From Psococerastis gibbosa (taxonomy: Eukaryota > Arthropoda > Insecta > Psocodea > Psocidae), in NCBI GenBank assembly GCA_963971405.1, contig OZ020488.1, positions 6,203,261 through 6,267,260 on the forward strand: DNA of 64,000 nucleotides. The letters are read 5' to 3'. Position numbers and translations under genes: made by a program. Each line of letters begins with the position of its first letter. The first letter of the stretch is position 1. Positions 1 through 9,376 of this stretch are shown here, in pieces. The notes beneath the pieces were generated by a model, which saw only the letters and a list, made by a program, of their open reading frames with translations, was not told the DNA's origin and did not search any database.

Positions 1-56
1 TGCTGGCCCATCTTAGATCACACAATTTATAATCACGAGATTAAAAATAAGTAAGT

Positions 57-400
57 TTTTGTTGTTTCCAACGCCTGCTTTCAGCATTTCTGCTTTAAGC
101 AACCCTGTCAGCCTGGCGGGGGGAGGGAGTCTGTTTGTTAACTTAAGGCAGCCTAAGGGCCTTGGGGGAAAGGGGAGTTGACTGACAGGGTGGCCCTCCT
201 GATTATAGTGGATTCCGAACCACTTAAGGAACATGGTAGTCACACAATTAAATCGGAGGTGACCAGGACTGGATACGCACGCAGACTGACTGGTAGTCTC
301 AGCGAGTTATCATGTCCTCCATGTTCCCCTGCCAACGCTGTGCACACTACCAAGTTTGCCGCAGTTTGAAACATGTTCTGCTCTCATGGAATCAACATGG
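57..400 (-). mobile_element. SINE-1, (AAC)n-tail subtype
   Basis: Near full-length member of a roughly 350 bp dispersed repeat. Read on the minus strand it starts near the conserved ccatgttgattcc head, continues through cttggtagtgtgcacagcg and gtggttcggaatccac, and ends in gttggaaacaac followed by a short AAC-type tail. The copies at 32426-32782, 33287-33643 and 45763-46042 share this whole organisation and are bounded by target-site duplications, which makes this a retroposed element. The first dozen or so bases of the head are missing here. Open frames across it are not conserved between copies and are ignored. Confidence 0.85.
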
Positions 401-601
401 ATAAGAAAGAAAATTGTCTTTATCATCCATATGGGCAAATTTGGGGTTAAGTTTTCTATAAATCAGGCATAAGAAAGTTAAAACCTGGATACTTTTATGC
501 ATAGGATAGAGTATATTATATTATAAATACTAGAGTTATGAATAAGGTTATGCTAAGTTTTCTATAAATCAGGCCTCAATGAGGCTCTCATCAGTCTCAT
601 C
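401..601. other. AT-rich spacer with a short direct duplication
   Basis: No gene is seen. The phrase aagttttctataaatcaggc occurs twice about 100 bp apart (near 451 and 556). The first part resembles the start of Rep-N (near 11340 and 40190). Confidence 0.5.
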
Positions 602-730
602 CATGGACGGATAGGGGGGGGGGGGTGGGGTACCTGACCCCAAAATTTAGTAAATCGATTGTAAGTTAATTATTTATTACGCTCTGATTTAATTAATACT
701 ACATGTTTAAATAGGCTAGATCCTTCCCTG
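602..730. mobile_element. hAT-type MITE with internal poly-G
   Basis: The ends are catggacggatag and, inverted, cagggaaggatctag, which are imperfect terminal inverted repeats. The flanks are gtctcatc (594-601) and atctcatc (731-738), a 7/8 match to the 8 bp target duplication typical of hAT elements. The body carries a G run just inside the left end and the phrase gtaagttaatta / acgctctgatttaat shared with the elements at 43311-43478 and 61575-61967. At 129 bp it cannot encode a transposase. Confidence 0.75.
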
Positions 731-1243
731 ATCTCATCCCTGATGATAGCTACATTTCAGTAAGATTGTCTCAAACAGAGAAAGACCGAAAAGAACCATG
801 GTCAAGAATACACCAAGCAAAGGGTGGACAAGATCAGCAAGAATAGATTAAAAAAAAGTACACGGACTCGGAATGGAGGCGAGTTGTAGCCAACCCAAGT
901 GAAAAAATAAACAACACAGACCTTGGAGGAGGACCTTCCATCAGTACTTCAGGCTTAAATAAACTGCTGGCTGCGTGTTTGTTGAGGTAACCACTTACAA
1001 CGTGTTGTACTATTAGGGAACGTATTGTGGTGACCACAACAACCTTGATTAAAGGACGAGAAATGAGCGAATCCCGCGATGTTGCCCAACCGTACCAGCT
1101 TCACACAATTAGGAAGTTTCGCCAAATTACAATGCCCGGTAATATCAGCACACCGATACTACACCGAAACAATGGCAAATCATTCGTCCACTATAGGTAC
1201 ACTAAAAAGACTTGAACCATAAGTCATAGCAGAAACAAAAATA
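731..1243. other. No recognisable feature
   Basis: Mixed-composition sequence. Open frames are shorter than 70 codons and unconvincing. No repeat seen elsewhere in the window covers it. Confidence 0.5.
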
Positions 1244-1304
1244 TGCCAGCGGCCTTACCATGTTGAATCCATTAGAAAAGAGCATGTTTCAAACTGCGGC
1301 AAAC
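1244..1304 (+). mobile_element. SINE-1 head fragment
   Basis: Sixty-one bases match the SINE-1 head (gccagcggccttaccatgtt onward to ctgcggcaaac), then the match stops abruptly. It is a 3'-truncated remnant. Confidence 0.75.
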
Positions 1305-1634
1305 GAAATCGAAATGGCCGAAAGAGAAAGAAGTTTTCGATACAAATTTTAAGTAGTATTATGCCAAAAATTAAATAAACGGACTTACCTGGGAATGCAT
1401 TTATAAAGTTCGAACAATTTTACATGAATAACACACCTCAAAACGGAATTAACATAGAACCCTTACCTGAAATAAAAAAATGAGATTAAATAAAAGCCAA
1501 CAGTAAAAATAACAATGATAGATACAGTCTCAAATGACGGTACAGAAGCTGTTCTTAAGAGACAACCAGAGGTCGTAAAGTCGTGGAAAATATAATACTA
1601 CATGAAATAAAGATCAAGCTGCAAAAATAATGAC
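1305..1634. other. AT-rich spacer
   Basis: No gene, repeat or motif could be supported here. Confidence 0.5.
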
Positions 1635-1995
1635 ATCCCTTAGAAGAAATGTGTCTTCTGAGGTCACAATCTCAACGACTGGTTGGCAGCAACTCTCTGC
1701 ATATCAACCTTGTCCTGCGCCTTCCTCTTCAGGAACGTTCAAGCTCCTGCGTCCTCCTTCAGTTGATCCAAGAATTCCTTCCTCAGCCACCCTCTTCTAT
1801 TGGTTCCTTCCACTGTGTCCTCAATGATGCTGTGAACCAGATTTTCGTGTCTTAGCAAATGCCCTACCCATTTCGCTCTTCTATATTTTATATGAGGTAG
1901 CAGCTGTCTCTATTCTTCATTAGCCTCTAGCACTCTTACATACGTCATGTGGTCGTTCTGATGATCTTAAGCATCCATCTGTAACACCACTGTAG
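1635..1995 (-). pseudogene. LINE reverse transcriptase, decayed C-terminal region
   Basis: The minus strand reads WCYRWMLKIIR, then stops and frame changes, then KYRRAKWVGHLLRHENLVHS and RRGWLRKEFLDQLKEDAG. This order (W-C-Y-R-x-M-L-K-I, then G-H-x-L-R-H, then R-x-R-K-x-x-L-x-x-L) is the usual C-terminal signature of insect non-LTR retrotransposon ORF2 proteins after the reverse transcriptase domain. The same signature is better kept at 5519-6270, so the two probably come from related lineages. Stop codons and frameshifts interrupt it and no endonuclease or catalytic reverse transcriptase motif remains. I cannot define exact ends or a target-site duplication. Confidence 0.8.
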
Positions 1996-2779
1996 TTAGT
2001 GTATCAAAATCCCAGATGACAAACAACCAAAACGTTTATAGCACCCATAGGTACAATACACGAGTATACACAGCAATAAAATCAACTGACCCTAGAGCAA
2101 GAAAGCATGAAAGAAGCTCAGGACGGTCATAAGAGTAAAAAAGCAGGAAAATTCGCTGAGTCTGCAATCCAAATAACTTGTGTGCTATGACCCAATTCAA
2201 ATAAAATAAATGGAATCTTCTCTCAATTTTAAACTATTTTTAAACAGAGTTCCTCGCCGATCATAGTCATAAATCCATGATTCAAAACATTATATGGTCG
2301 CGAGAGAACCATCTGAAATCATATAATAGCGCCATATTTCTCGTGGTAATGGGTTTGAATAGGTGCTTATCGGCTAGAAATAATTATACCATAACCGTTC
2401 CATTGAAATTGTATTTTTCCACACGGCTGCTACGATTTTTTAATCAAGTTAAACCTCCCCGTCCCCGCTATTCGGTCGAATGCGGATAAGTTTCCAAATA
2501 TTTTCCAATTTTAATTTGAACTGCGGATTAGCCGCAATCGCTTGCCCAACTAATCCTAAATTATTACAATGTAATTTCGCGGGAAATTTAATTTTCCGAT
2601 TAAAGTAATGAATTATTTAGTAATTTCACTTTTAAGATGTTCTAAATTCGGTTTTTCATCTTTTTTCTGCTGACAATTGCCCTCAATTGCATAATAGTGA
2701 TCCACTGTGGACAGCTAGGTCTGGTTCAGAGCTTCCTCTTAAGGTAAAAAGATAACTACCCTCCACCAATTACTCCACA
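1996..2779. other. Non-repetitive AT-rich stretch, TAAT-rich between 2230 and 2660
   Basis: No gene or dispersed repeat is visible. Between 2500 and 2640 homeodomain-like cores cluster: gcggattagccgc, ctaatccta, ccgattaaag, aatgaattatttag. That is compatible with a regulatory element but is also easy to get by chance in AT-rich DNA. Confidence 0.4.
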
Positions 2780-2930
2780 AGCATGACACGGGACCACAAG
2801 CTTTCATACTTGAATGCTCAAGCATAAAACAAAGCAAAGTCAAAAAATTTAGCAAGTGTGCGACTCGAACCAACAACCTTTCAGTTGAGAGTCAGAGCCT
2901 TTACTACTACGCCACGTTAAAACTCAACAG
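2780..2930 (-). mobile_element. tRNA-derived SINE, degenerate
   Basis: On the minus strand gtggcgtagtagtaaaggct is followed by ctgaaaggttgttggttcgagtcgc, which includes the RNA polymerase III B box form ggttcgagtc. The layout matches the SINE-2 copies (42611-42834 and others) but the body diverges after the tRNA-like head. Confidence 0.65.
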
Positions 2931-3213
2931 ACAAATCTGTACGTGTAGGTGGACCTTTCAACGGCCATTAACATTAGCGGAGGTGGTAATTACCTAATGA
3001 CCATTCGTGTAATGACTGGTAACAACTGTAATGAAGCTCTACCGCAATGAACTTACAGTACATGTACAAGGAAACACACCCTGTCTTAACTTTGGTTAGA
3101 GACGCCAACGCGGATGGGTTCCATTTAAGGCCACTCCCACCATGTGTCGCTTAACATAACAGGAGTTGGAATCCATCACCGACGAATACTGCAGGCATGC
3201 ATAGGAATTACAA

Positions 3214-4019
3214 AGAACCGGTCCGAGTTTACTCGAACATGCTTTCCAATTTATCAATTAGTACATAGAGAAAATGAGTAATTTCATGGTAAATAATTTT
3301 CCTACGGTTAAATTTCGGATATTTCGGAGGTGAGGTAAATTGTAGATAGGTGAGACCTACACATTACCACACAGTTATAATGGCAGGGCACGCAATTCAT
3401 TTAAGCGTGAATTTTCTATCATTAAAAACAAAACAAAATTGCACAAAACCAAACACTTTTTTGGAAAAGCTACCTGTCCGGTTACGATACTCAACTTAAC
3501 ACCTAAAACATGCCAGAAGGTAGAAATCATGGATAGAAAGGTTTCGCAGAAAAATTATTTTTTAGTCATTTTTCATTAAAAAGTAGTTATTTTTATTTTT
3601 TTACCCCCAGAAGCAAACTATCAAGGGGCAAGCGACCCCCCGCATTTTGTCAACATTAATAACGACTATAATATATGTGAATTTAAAAGAAATCGTTGGA
3701 GCCATTTTTGAGAAATAATTTTTTTAGACTTTTTTTTGGAGTTTTTTGAGAATAAAATCCCGCCCAATTCAGTTAATATTAAATATAAAAAAATGGTCCC
3801 GTGGTATGATTTTTGTGAACCCACATGCTAAATTTCATCAACATCGACAAAGTAGTTTGCCCGGAAATCGATGCACAGACAGACAGACAGACATTTCGTA
3901 AAAAACATCTTTTTTGGGTTCTTGGGACCTCAAAACGTGTAAATCCGTTGAAATCTCGGAATCGAAAATTTCCATCATTACAAAGCTTCCTTATACTACG
4001 TATAAATTGGAAAGCAAAA
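3214..4019 (-). mobile_element. Rep850 copy 1
   Basis: An approximately 805 bp copy of a dispersed element, inverted relative to the copies at 21077-21928 and 25828-26668. In element orientation it starts gctttccaatttatacgtag and ends with gataaattggaaagc followed by the cggaccggttctt tail. The 14 bp gctttccaatttat and ataaattggaaagc form subterminal inverted repeats. A tctg microsatellite sits about 130 bp from the left end, and a tract of gggggtaaaaaaataaaaat lies in the middle. I see no coding capacity that is conserved between copies. The class is unknown. Confidence 0.85.
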
Positions 4020-4059
4020 ACACATCGCCAATACCTGCAGTAAGCCAGTATTATTTACA

Positions 4060-4215
4060 TTACAGGGGTATTCACTTTGTTTGGTTTACCCTAAGGGAAA
4101 GTAGGAAACTGAGGGAAAATAGAAAAATAGAACTCCAGTTTTTCTACGTAGAAAAATAATGCCATGGAAACTTGTTTCTCTACGTTTCCCACTTTCCGGG
4201 GAACTGCACATGGGG
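4060..4215. repeat. Small inverted-repeat (foldback) sequence
   Basis: The segment ggaaagtaggaaac (about 4098) is mirrored by gtttcccactttcc (about 4183), with further imperfect pairing and a ctacgtag dyad near the centre. It could be a MITE remnant, but no second copy occurs in the window. Confidence 0.45.
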
Positions 4216-4398
4216 AATGGAAACGGCCATATTTGTTGTTTTGAATTTGAATTTTGCTTTTTATCTTTATTTAATTAAAAAAATGAGCTCTGCGACATAC
4301 ATTAATAAATAATCCCTTTTCTACCAAACACAGTGACTCCCCCTTATGTAGGCCCGATTTCAGACGGAGTGCGTCCATCGGCCCTCCACTGTCCTATT

Positions 4399-4656
4399 TC
4401 AACTGTTCGGCAACATTTCAATATAATGACGTGAAGAATAATTACAGCAAATAAAGAACCGATACGAGTGGACCCCTGCGTGACGCCGTCTAGCCATCGC
4501 ATTCGTGGTCATCTTTTCCCCTGGGACACACCCTGTCGTCTTGTATCTGTCATTCCAATGACCCAACTGGTTGATTAGATCAGTCCAGATCGAGAGTGTA
4601 CTCAGGCACAACCGTGGTGCACATCGCATAGCCCCCCTCCCCACAGCAAAGTGCAA
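4399..4656 (-). pseudogene. Possible LINE C-terminal trace
   Basis: On the minus strand around 4480-4500 the reading RMRWLDGVTQ resembles the basic R-x-R-W-L-D-x-V segment near the end of many non-LTR retrotransposon ORF2 proteins. A stop codon lies just before it and the continuation does not look like a known family. Weak support. Confidence 0.3.
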
Positions 4657-4758
4657 TAAATGCGTGCAGACGTTTTTCCTTTAAAAGGACCAGAAGAAGC
4701 TAACTAAGGAAAGAATTTCTAAGCCATAAACACACTATAGTATCCTTGAAACTAGGAA

Positions 4759-4974
4759 ATGAGGCTGGAAGAAATGAAGTTTGCAGCCGTACGAGGCAAG
4801 TACCCGGTCCCGACCTTGGTCCCGACGAATGAACCTAAGAAGCTCAATTTCAACCCTATCTACAAGACAATCGAACCAACTTTTAACAGTAGCAAACCGA
4901 AGCGTTCACTGGAAGCCCTTCTGAATCATATTCAAAGAGGTAAAAAATCGTCGAGCAGTCTATGCAAGCAGTAG
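4759..4974 (+). CDS. Unassigned 71-codon open frame
   Basis: The frame begins with ATG at 4759 and ends at a stop at 4974. The product is basic and lysine/serine-rich in its second half (PKRSLEALLNHIQRGKK), and I recognise no domain, signal peptide or membrane segment. The GC content is higher than in its surroundings and the amino acid composition is not biased the way translated AT-rich noise usually is. A possible splice acceptor (aaactag) lies just upstream, so it could be an exon. It could equally be a fragment of a retroelement ORF1 or chance. No neighbour supports a function. Confidence 0.22.
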   Translation: MRLEEMKFAAVRGKYPVPTLVPTNEPKKLNFNPIYKTIEPTFNSSKPKRSLEALLNHIQRGKKSSSSLCKQ

Positions 4975-5261
4975 CCAGCGGGTCTTCTAAAAAACCTGCA
5001 GGTAGACGAGTTGGTCGAGTGGCCAGACGGCTTTGGTAACCCGCTGAGTGCGAAGAGGGCTTTCATTGATTTGCCTTTATAAGGTACATGGACCAATTGA
5101 TTTTAGTTTGTAGACAGAGAAATACATACAAACATAATCAGTTCGTATCGGTATTTTCCCAATTTTTATAAATTTTTATAGAGTATCCTTCCACAGTTCA
5201 TTTCTCCTTGACCACCGTCCATTTTTTCAATGGAGTTATACTGGTAGTAAAATGTACATAC

Positions 5262-5508
5262 AATAAAGTATGACTCGTATCTGTACTTGGTTAAGTCATG
5301 CATTCGCCTGTTTCAATGCGTCAATGGTAAGCTTGTCTCAGCTTGTCATTATTGCTTGTAGCCGGTGTAGGTTGACATCGAGGCTGTATGCCAGTTTGCC
5401 AATGGCTAAACATTCATACGGAAACAATACAAATAGTGTACGAAATCCATGGGGGTCGTTGTCATTGGACAAGGGACCAATGGGCAACTATAAGTAGGTC
5501 CAAGTCCT
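5262..5508 (+). mobile_element. Rep-I copy 1
   Basis: A roughly 245 bp repeat running from tatgactcgtatctgtactt to ctataagtaggtccaagtcctt. It shares phrases such as attcatacggaaacaataca and aatccatgggggtcgtt with 19482-19722, and inverted with 57084-57325. Its right end abuts a LINE insertion whose target duplication begins at 5509. The element class is not clear. It may be a SINE or a MITE. Confidence 0.8.
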
Positions 5509-5518
5509 TCAGGACATT

Positions 5519-6270
5519 CTTCTTCTTCTTCTTGAGTTGCAATCTAAGGATTGGTTTGCAGCGAATGTTTTGTTTTTCTCCTCCACTCTTCTATGTTTTG
5601 TGCGGTCCTTTCAGTTCTTTGTAGGTGGCGCACCCTAGGTCCTTCATGACATCTTCTAGGTACTCCTTCCTCTGTCGTCCTCTTGAGTTGGTGCCTTCAA
5701 CCATACCCTCACTTATGTTCTTGAGGAGCCCTTCGTGTCTCAGAATATGCCCCATCCATTTGCCTCTTCTTGTTGAAATGGTGGCCATAATAGCTCTTTT
5801 TTCGTTTATTCTATGGAGCACTTCTTCGTTGGTTATGTGGTCTCTCCATGGGATTTTCATGATTCTTCTGTAGCACCACAACTCAAAGGCTTCCAGCTTT
5901 TTTTTGTCATGCACCATGTCTCACTTCCGTACAAGAGCACACTCCACACTAGAGTTTTGAGAACTCTTCCCCTTATTTCCAAGTCGATGTTGTTAGATTC
6001 GAATATCATTGACTTTATGATAAAAGCTAGTCTGGCTAAATGTATTCGACTGGATTTTCCTGGGATGACTTTCCTTCTTGTGTTATTTTGCTGCCTAAGT
6101 ATGGAAAGCATTTTACGCTATTTATTGCAGCTCCGTCGATAGCTACGTTTGCTTGAGCCCCCGCCTTGTTGATCACCATAATTTTGGTTTTGCATACGTT
6201 TAACTTCATGTTATAGGTACTTAGTACGGCCTTCATTGCATTCAGTGCTTCGGTGAGTTCTTCTTCACTA
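5519..6270 (-). pseudogene. 5'-truncated LINE with target-site duplication
   Basis: A 752 bp retroposed LINE 3' end on the minus strand, flanked by the 10 bp direct repeat tcaggacatt (plus-strand reading) at 5509-5518 and 6271-6280. Its 3' end is a GAA-type tail (plus-strand ttcttcttcttcttg). The translated order is EELTEALNAMKAVLSTYNMK, KTKIMVIN and YLGSKITQEG, then RVLKTLVWSVLLYGSETWCM, then KLEAFELWCYRRIMKIPWRD, GHILRHEGLL and GRQRKEYLEDVMKDLG. These are the region after the reverse transcriptase catalytic core and the C-terminal tail of an ORF2 protein. At least two frameshifts separate the blocks, so it is dead. The catalytic YxDD region and the endonuclease are absent because of 5' truncation. 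A clade name would need alignment. Confidence 0.92.
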
Positions 6271-6280
6271 TCAGGACATT

Positions 6281-7075
6281 ATTATTGCACACAATAAACA
6301 ATTAATAAAATACCAATCATATAGCTAAGTACACTACAGACAGTAACCTTCAAATCATTAAACAAACACGGAAGCATCCGCCTGCCTACTATCACACATT
6401 AAATTTTATGGACGCCATTTTAAAGCTTCCATACACCATACCTGCATAGCAGGCGGCTTATACATATAAGACAGTATGTACAGGGCCGTTACCTCACTGC
6501 TCTCCCTCTCCTCTGCATTTGCGATACATATCAATTGATGAAGTGCTCCAACATTAAGGCTGTGGAAAACTTCCGTTTAAGGCTCGGCCCGTTGCAGACA
6601 GTTAGGAAGGCGGTGCCTTATGTCTCTGAGCCCGTGCTGCCCAAGTCAATACCCCAAGGTTACGTTGTTTACTGCCCACATACTGACAGATAACAAAGAA
6701 GAGTTAAATCAGCGACCGCTCGTAAATCACCCCTACCTACAGTATACTCCTCGTTATATTAAGAGAAAACTTGACGGTAAAAATCTTACAGGTGTAAATA
6801 AAGTTCACAGGAAATATCGATTATCTTCTTCTTCAACTTCAGTCAAAATCTACCGATTGGTTTGCAGCCAGAAAATATTTCAATCTTATTCACCATTAAT
6901 GAGTTCAGCATCTCATATCTTACTTCAGTGCAACACTTCCTTGGTCGGCTCCTGGCATTGGTACCCCCACTGGTACCTTCTAATACGGTGATAAGGATTG
7001 AGTTCTAAAAACGAATGTCTCACTGCATCTTATTTTATTTCCAGCAGATGTCCTAGACGTTAAACAATTATATAT
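6281..7075. other. No gene; short LINE-tail-like segment near 6826-6870
   Basis: The segment tcttcttcttcaacttcag followed by ctaccgattggtttgcagcc resembles the 3' UTR end of the LINE at 5519-6270 (tcttcttcttgagttgcaat, then ggattggtttgcagcg). The remainder shows no supported feature. Confidence 0.5.
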
Positions 7076-7465
7076 AAAAACCGAGTGTGTGCTTAAGTCT
7101 TAAGACCGCCCGGCAGAAGTGAAAACTTCATTGGCAATCCCAATCAATTTATATGTATATAGTAGATTTTCCAATCTGAAAAAAAGACAGTAGACTGTAG
7201 TCCTTCATATCTCATATTATTATAACTCATGAAAATAAAAATAATTGTTAAAATAATTATCATTACGTATCAATTATAACTACAGGTTTTAATTTAATAA
7301 AGACAATTAAGAAGTAAGAATAATTTAATGATTATACTAAAAAATAATACTATATAATGCATAATATTATTTTCTACATATACGTACTAAAATTGTACTA
7401 AATTGATTGGGAATGCTAATGAACTTTACCCTTCTGCCTTCTTCTTAAGCACACACTCGGTTTTT
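7076..7465. mobile_element. MITE with about 70 bp inverted ends
   Basis: The left arm (aaaaaccgagtgtgtgcttaag, then ggcagaagtgaaaacttcat and caatcccaatcaattta) is mirrored at 7395-7465 (taaattgattggga, aatgaactttacccttctgcc, cttaagcacacactcggttttt). The interior is very AT-rich and non-coding. AT-rich flanks hide the target duplication. There is only one copy in this window. Confidence 0.75.
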
Positions 7466-7779
7466 TTCAATATATATTATTTTTTCAAAATGTAGTATTT
7501 TTCAATATTACCAAACCGCTAAATACACAAACTAGCCTCACAATGTAAAACAAATAATTGTTTTAAGTAGTTAAGTTGCAACTCAAATGGGATTGCTGGA
7601 AATGCGTCTCAGTTTACTAATTTTGTGTTCCACTCGTGTTTAAGGGGTGAAGGGGTAAATTTGAAACTCTGTATTTATATTCGTTTGAAACCTTAATTCA
7701 TAATGCTTCTAATGGAACATTAAAAATTCATTTCGGTAGAAAATTGCAGGCTGTAGATTTTTTTTACTCTTTGCGTGTA

Positions 7780-8145
7780 ATGGTAAATGCACCATTTGAA
7801 CCTGTTGTCCGCCGAAACGCGGATGGCTTACACACTCACCTGAGCCTGAACAAAGAGGCGGGTAGTAAAACTGAATATATGTCTGAAAAGAGCAAGGAAG
7901 GTGGAAAAGAACTAAAGTATTTTGAAGATTTCAAATTGATATTAACCCCTCCAAAAACGTTGCTGAAAAAGGCCTATTTTCGCCGAAAATCGGCAAAATT
8001 GGGCGCACCCCATCACGTTTCCATCCCCCAAAGTCGAACCCCTGGCCCTATCACATCAAGTATAGCCAGAAAGAGAAAGAATAGACGAAGACATAGGTAT
8101 AATTTAAATGTAGGCTTTCTGCAACAGCCCAAAAAGTTTCTTTAA
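7780..8145 (+). CDS. Unassigned basic open frame
   Basis: Reading from the ATG near 7780 gives about 120 codons ending at a stop at 8145. The product is lysine- and arginine-rich (SIARKRKNRRRHRYNLN near the C-terminus) with no domain I recognise. A putative splice acceptor (gaaaattgcag) precedes it, so an exon is possible. Its length is within what chance gives over 64 kb in six frames, and no repeat copy or neighbouring exon supports it. Confidence 0.2.
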   Translation: MVNAPFEPVVRRNADGLHTHLSLNKEAGSKTEYMSEKSKEGGKELKYFEDFKLILTPPKTLLKKAYFRRKSAKLGAPHHVSIPQSRTPGPITSSIARKRKNRRRHRYNLNVGFLQQPKKFL

Positions 8146-9040
8146 ACCCGCCCATGCAATTTTAATGGGGTGTTCAGGCACCCATCGAGCGTGTCGCGCC
8201 ACGGGGTGCCGTCACGAACCAGCCCAACTCACTGCCCTGCTAAAAATCTGTGTGTGGTGCGTTTGAAGAAGTTTTCACTTCAAAAACTCAATAATATTCG
8301 TACAAAACCAAAAACAAAATTTAAAACCCGTACAACACTCACACAACACAAGATAGATGGCTCCACACACATCCTTTCACAAAACAAACCGTTAGAACCA
8401 CAAGATCTCAACACCAATCTGAATATATAGGCATAACATACTACAACAAACTTCCATTGCAAATAGTCTTGGTAAGGAATACGGCACCGCCATGCTTTGT
8501 CACGTGTGGACGAAGGTGCCTTATCAAGACTCAAGCAAGACTCAAGCAATAGCGACTATTTTTATTGATCTTCGGTTGTATACGAGCATGAAGATGATGA
8601 TACATGATAGAGATAGATTGCCCATAAAAATGATCGGGAGACGAAAAGCGACCACCCCAGGTCGTCGGATAGAATTGATGTTCGGCATGGGTACTGACGG
8701 CTCTCCCATTTGAGTGGACTCTTTTGTCTGCTGGCTTCCCCGAGTCACGACCCGATCTCTCTGATATGAGGGGGGCCGATGCCCTCGGCAATGGAGCCGA
8801 AGAAACCAAAGATTTCATCGTAGTAGGATATTGGTACAATAGTGGAGTAGAAGACTCATAGAGTGTATATGATTTACCGGCCCCCGAAACGACAAATTTC
8901 AAATTGGCGACCATTGATGTTCATTTCCTAGACATAATCCGTCCATAAATATGTAAAAAAATGGGAATTCATGTATGCATGACATCTATAGTATAAAAGA
9001 CCACACCGAATAAAAGTATAATAGCCAATAGGGGACTTTT
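8146..9040. other. No confident gene; possible LTR end near 8910
   Basis: Moderate GC between 8600 and 8910. The phrase aaatttcaaattggcgacc (8893-8911) resembles an LTR end (CA) followed by a TGGCGACC primer-binding site, as in Ty3-type elements, but no second LTR, gag or pol follows. Open frames on either strand are unassigned. Confidence 0.3.
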
Positions 9041-9240
9041 CAAATGAGTAAAACCGAGAACCGGGAGATACAAAGAAGAAGACCACCAGGAAGGAAAGTT
9101 AAGCTGAGAAGAAAGATCGCCAGAGATTTGAGAAGTTTAGAGCTCCCCACCGAGGACGCACAGGACAGAACTGTGTGGAAACGTTGCTGTCGTGCCGCCG
9201 ACCCTCCATGATGATAAGGCGCAGTAAAAGTAAGTAAGTA
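9041..9240 (+). pseudogene. LINE 3' end, ORF2 C-terminus
   Basis: The plus-strand frame ending at the stop near 9212 reads RRRPPGRKVKLRRKIARDL and then ELPTEDAQDRTVWKRCCRAA, followed by DPP and stop. The D-A-x-D-R-x-x-W-x-R pattern before a terminal A-x-DP is a hallmark of the extreme C-terminus of many insect non-LTR retrotransposon ORF2 proteins. It is followed by a short gtaagtaagta tail. This is a strongly 5'-truncated copy of a lineage different from the one at 5519-6270. Confidence 0.85.
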
Positions 9241-9376
9241 GGGGACTTAAGTGCTTAAGACTTTGTTCTTTGTTCGAGTGTCACACTATATTCGTATCAA
9301 GAAAAACCTGGACTCGGTGGAACTTGAACTCTTGATCATATAGGCCTAATTTCTGACACTCTTCTCGGTTATAATA

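Noticed and set aside
3880..3900. Simple (cagA)n microsatellite as a separate feature
   Set aside because: It is a fixed part of Rep850 in every copy.
5813..6142. 109-codon plus frame
   Set aside because: It is the antisense shadow of the LINE ORF2 on the minus strand.
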